Origin: Sulfurimonas sp.
GTDB taxonomy: Bacteria > Campylobacterota > Campylobacteria > Campylobacterales > Sulfurimonadaceae
Reading direction: 5' to 3'
DNA: 9,041 nt
Assembly (NCBI GenBank): GCA_024762705.1
Contig: JANTGW010000032.1
Span: 1 to 9,041 of the forward strand
The notes beneath the pieces were generated by a model. It ran no database searches. It was not told the DNA's origin and saw only the letters and a program-made list of their open reading frames with translations. Made by a program: the position numbers and the translations under genes. Positions 7,926-9,041 of this stretch are shown here, piece after piece (the stretch's first letter is position 1; each line of letters opens with the position of its first letter).

Positions 7926-8444
7926 TTACTGCTCTCTTACAATATCGTAATCATCTGGAATATTTGGTATAAATTTCTCTTTTAAAATTACTTTATTTAT
8001 TTTTTGATTGTCAAATACTATTTTTATATCATTTTCGAGCTCATCTTTATATTCAATAGATTCAATATTTCCATTTTTCGTGTTTATTACATATTGTTTA
8101 TTCTTATAGCTTGCAAGATATCTGTTTTCATCAATTTTTTTTGCATTTTGAATAATTTCAAAAAGGTCAAAATTTTCATTGAGATGTTTAATGATAACCT
8201 GTTCAAGTTCAGGCTCAACTACAACAATTTCATAGGGTGAAATATAAACGCTTTTTTTGATTGGCTTAAAATATTGCCATAAGGCATAACGCGGTTTTGA
8301 AGCTGTTATATGTCCTGAGTAAGTTATTTTAACACCTTTATCGTCGACTATATTTTGTAAAAAATCTGCTTCAAAACTATTGATATTATTTAAATTTGCA
8401 TAAGCAGATGTCACTAAAAGTGCAGCTATAATTGTTCTTTTCAT
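7926..8444 (-). CDS. lolA: outer-membrane lipoprotein carrier protein LolA
   Basis: LolA is the periplasmic chaperone that takes lipoproteins released by the inner-membrane LolCDE-type transporter and carries them to the outer membrane. The 172-residue product starts with a short Sec signal peptide (MKRTIIAALLVTSAYA) with a likely cut after the AYA at residue 16. The mature part begins with an amphipathic stretch containing FEADFLQ. Next comes the family signature G-x-I-x4-P-x4-W-x4-P (GHITASKPRYALWQYFKP), then alternating beta strands (YISPYEIVVVEPELEQVII) as in the LolA half-barrel. It is shorter than E. coli LolA (203 residues) and the sequence is divergent, as usual in this phylum. An AAAGGAT ribosome site stands just before the ATG. 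It diverges from secA, and the pairing of these export genes is also seen in Campylobacter. Confidence 0.88.
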   Translation of the reverse strand: MKRTIIAALLVTSAYANLNNINSFEADFLQNIVDDKGVKITYSGHITASKPRYALWQYFKPIKKSVYISPYEIVVVEPELEQVIIKHLNENFDLFEIIQNAKKIDENRYLASYKNKQYVINTKNGNIESIEYKDELENDIKIVFDNQKINKVILKEKFIPNIPDDYDIVREQ

Positions 8445-8463
8445 TTGTATCCTTTGTCTGGAA

Positions 8464-8472
8464 ATTATAGCA
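8464..8472 (-). promoter_or_regulatory. lolA promoter, extended -10
   Basis: On the minus strand, TGC-TATAAT (plus 8464-8472) is a perfect extended -10 element in AT-rich DNA. Transcription would start near 8457, leaving a leader of about 13 nt that includes the ribosome site. Confidence 0.72.
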
Positions 8473-8509
8473 AATTATCCATTTATACTATTTATTAGAT
8501 TTAATGTGA

Positions 8510-8515
8510 TAAAAT
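8510..8515 (+). promoter_or_regulatory. secA promoter -10 box
   Basis: TAAAAT at 8510-8515, inside TGTGATAAAATT, fits the -10 consensus seen in Campylobacter (TAWAAT). The start would be near 8522, giving a leader of about 54 nt that contains the palindrome at 8533-8546. No convincing -35 is seen. Confidence 0.5.
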
Positions 8516-8532
8516 TAGAACAATTTCAGCGA

Positions 8533-8558
8533 TTACTATATAGTAAATTATATAGTAA
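8533..8558. repeat. 14-bp palindrome plus a third half-site in the secA leader
   Basis: TTACTATATAGTAA (8533-8546) is a perfect 14-bp palindrome. Its half-site ATAGTAA recurs at 8552-8558, 12 bp on from the copy at 8540-8546, so TATATAGTAA is a direct repeat (8537-8546 and 8549-8558). It lies downstream of the likely secA -10 and ends 17 bp before the start codon. It could be an operator or an mRNA structure, or a chance product of AT-rich sequence. Confidence 0.5.
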
Positions 8559-8575
8559 CAATAATAAGGTTGCAA

Positions 8576-9041
8576 ATGCTACAAGCATTCATGGGTAAGG
8601 TATTTGGTACTGCAAATGACCGAGAATTAAAAAAGTATACTAAAAAAGTTAAAAAGATTAATGATCTAGAAAGTAAATATGAGGTCTTGAGTGATGATGA
8701 GCTTAAAGAAGCTTTTGACAACTTAAGACAAAGTGTGACAAGTGGTGAAAAAAGCCTTGATGATGTAATGTATGATTCTTTTGCTATAACAAGAGAGGCA
8801 TCCAAGCGTGTGCTTAATATGCGTCATTTTGACGTACAGCTCATCGGTGGTATGGCTTTGCATGAGGGTAGAATAGCCGAAATGAAAACGGGTGAGGGTA
8901 AAACTCTTGTAGCTACACTTGCCATTACTCTCAATGCAATGACAGGCAAGGGTGTTCATTTGGTTACAGTAAATGATTACCTGGCTTCTCGCGATGCAAA
9001 AGAGATGGGACCATTGTATGAATTTTTGGGTTACAGCGTAG
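8576..9041 (+). CDS. secA: preprotein translocase ATPase SecA (5' part, truncated by window edge)
   Basis: SecA is the cytoplasmic motor that drives unfolded preproteins through SecYEG. Only the first 155 codons are inside the window. They match the N-terminal part of nucleotide-binding domain 1: [14 protein letters not shown] near the start, REASKRV and [12 protein letters not shown] in the middle, Walker A MKTGEGKT (103-110, catalytic Lys109), and [12 protein letters not shown] near the edge. The frame is open to the last base. The ATG at 8576 has AAGG (8566-8569) at good spacing and gives an N-terminus aligned with other SecAs. An in-frame TTG at 8570 overlaps the ribosome-site spacing and is less likely. 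It diverges from lolA. In related genomes a LolC-like permease often follows secA, which cannot be checked here. Confidence 0.97.
   Translation, partial: MLQAFMGKVFGTANDRELKKYTKKVKKINDLESKYEVLSDDELKEAFDNLRQSVTSGEKSLDDVMYDSFAITREASKRVLNMRHFDVQLIGGMALHEGRIAEMKTGEGKTLVATLAITLNAMTGKGVHLVTVNDYLASRDAKEMGPLYEFLGYSV

Noticed and set aside
8004..8240. Plus-strand open frame opposite lolA
   Set aside because: It is a Phe/Ile/Asn-rich translation of the complement of lolA with no start signal; lolA has the signal peptide and family signature.

Overview
The window looks like chromosomal DNA of a Campylobacterota (former Epsilonproteobacteria) bacterium, most like the free-living Sulfurimonas/Sulfuricurvum group. 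The grounds are the AT-rich composition, the long (719-residue) FlgL typical of this phylum, promoters that rely on a -10 box in T-rich DNA with little -35 signal, a GGAAC-type sigma-54 promoter, and the flgL-ftsK and lolA-secA neighbourhoods, both of which I recall from Campylobacter jejuni. The genus is an inference from protein resemblance; no database was searched.

Layout. Positions 1-167 hold no convincing gene. A class II tRNA-Leu(CAA) lies on the minus strand at 168-251. Diverging from it is flgL (399-2558, hook-filament junction protein) behind a strong sigma-54-type promoter. ftsK follows (2632-4806, DNA translocase for chromosome segregation at the septum) with its own promoter, and its stop codon overlaps the start of a small DUF3820-like gene of unknown function (4806-5198). 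After a 125-bp gap with repeated half-sites and an inverted repeat comes acnB (5324-7873, aconitase B). acnB meets lolA head-on (7926-8444, minus strand, periplasmic lipoprotein carrier), with a bidirectional terminator between them. lolA diverges from secA (from 8576, running off the right edge) across a 131-bp gap.

How the genes relate. Most of the window is housekeeping: protein export (secA, lolA), central carbon metabolism (acnB), cell division and chromosome segregation (ftsK), motility (flgL) and translation (tRNA). The only visible cotranscribed, translationally coupled pair is ftsK with the DUF3820-like gene.

I found no mobile element, CRISPR array, prophage, toxin-antitoxin pair or defence cassette, and no evidence of a large undescribed system. 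The points that merit a second look are small: near-duplicate promoter elements before flgL and ftsK, the uncharacterised partner of ftsK, and operator-like palindromes before acnB, before secA and between tRNA-Leu and flgL.
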